Positions 5,610 through 5,846 of a stretch of DNA of 5,846 nucleotides are shown here, in pieces; position 1 is the stretch's first letter, and every line of letters starts with the position of its first letter. The DNA comes from Acidimicrobiales bacterium (GTDB lineage: Bacteria; Actinomycetota; Acidimicrobiia; Acidimicrobiales; SHLQ01). Both the position numbers and the translations under genes were made by a program. The notes below the pieces were generated by a model. That model worked only from the letters and a program-made list of their open reading frames with translations. It was not told the DNA's origin and did not search any database. Where the stretch lies: NCBI GenBank assembly GCA_013002375.1, contig JABDJW010000399.1:1-5846 (forward strand). The letters are read 5' to 3'.

Positions 5610-5846
5610 TCAGCCGCCTGGTACCAGAATCAGCGACAGCGCGGTGGTCGTGAAGCCGAACAGGATGGCCAAGACAACGGTGATGCGGTCGAGGTTCTTC
5701 TCGACCACGGTCGAGCCGGCCGCCGCGGCGCCCATGCCACCACCGAACATGTCGGACAAGCCGCCCCCCTTACCGCTGTGCAGCAGTACGAGGAAGATCA
5801 ACGCCAACGAGACGACGATGTGCAGGATGGTCAACAGGAGTTCAGC
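5610..5846 (-). CDS. secG: SecG, protein-export channel subunit, 5' end missing or at the window edge
   Basis: SecG is the small membrane subunit of the SecYEG translocon and stimulates SecA-driven protein export. The 78 visible residues show the complete family plan: a first membrane helix (LLLTILHIVVSLALIFLVLL), the conserved cytoplasmic loop LLHSGKGGGLSDMFGGG, a Gly/Ala-rich link, then TVVEKNLDRIT leading into a second helix (TVVLAILFGFTTTALSLILV) and a short VPGG end. Total length fits SecG (~75-85 residues). The frame stays open to the right edge (A-E-L-L before a TTG at 5834), and TTG 5834 has no Shine-Dalgarno, so the true start is probably a few codons beyond the window. In many actinobacteria secG follows gap-pgk-tpiA; whether that holds here is outside the window. 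The lipoprotein gene follows 71 bases downstream, and its product would itself be a Sec substrate. Confidence 0.92.
   Translation of the reverse strand, partial: AELLLTILHIVVSLALIFLVLLHSGKGGGLSDMFGGGMGAAAAGSTVVEKNLDRITVVLAILFGFTTTALSLILVPGG

Noticed and set aside
4856..5653. Second plus-strand open frame (~265 aa) opposite the lipoprotein and secG genes
   Set aside because: Ser/Ala-rich shadow translation with no recognisable domain. It would cross a real gene boundary.
1..5846. CRISPR arrays, insertion sequences, phage genes, tRNA or rRNA genes, toxin-antitoxin or defence systems
   Set aside because: No repeated units, transposase or integrase motifs, cloverleaf-like sequences or small paired genes were seen. 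All coding regions resemble ordinary chromosomal families with uniform base use.

Overview
The window reads as a high-GC chromosomal segment from an actinomycete-like bacterium. Coding density is very high, most codons end in G or C, GTG starts are used, there is a DUF385/Ddn-type (deazaflavin F420) protein, and the SecG carries the actinobacterial-style GKGGGLSDMFGGG loop. Acidimicrobiia (Ilumatobacter-like) is my best guess, but this is an inference from protein style and cannot be proven here. I see no insertion sequence, phage gene, CRISPR array, tRNA or rRNA.

Layout, left to right. Bases 3-1562 (+) hold the C-terminal ~519 residues of a type IV ABC exporter half-transporter, cut by the left edge and followed by a perfect 11-bp inverted repeat. 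Bases 1668-2045 (+) encode a short DUF385/Ddn-like protein. Converging on it are two minus-strand genes, probably one transcript: a GNAT acetyltransferase (3053-2496) and then an Hsp15-type S4 RNA-binding protein (2455-2042). Divergent from the GNAT gene is a fumarylacetoacetate-hydrolase-family enzyme (3137-3994, +). Converging on that is a family 5 (peptide/nickel type) solute-binding lipoprotein (5538-3991, -), whose upstream neighbour is secG (5846-5610, -), cut by the right edge.

The genes look like separate housekeeping or accessory metabolic units: export, F420-linked redox, ribosome or nascent-chain handling, small-molecule catabolism, solute capture and protein secretion. They do not form one pathway. 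The most notable structural points are two convergent gene pairs that share stop-codon bases (CTAA at 2042-2045, CTAG at 3991-3994), a palindromic TCCTAGGA in the only divergent promoter region, and a 515-residue very acidic lipoprotein with no lysine at all. No stretch without a gene exceeds about 105 bases. I find no convincing previously undescribed system; the findings are modest leads.
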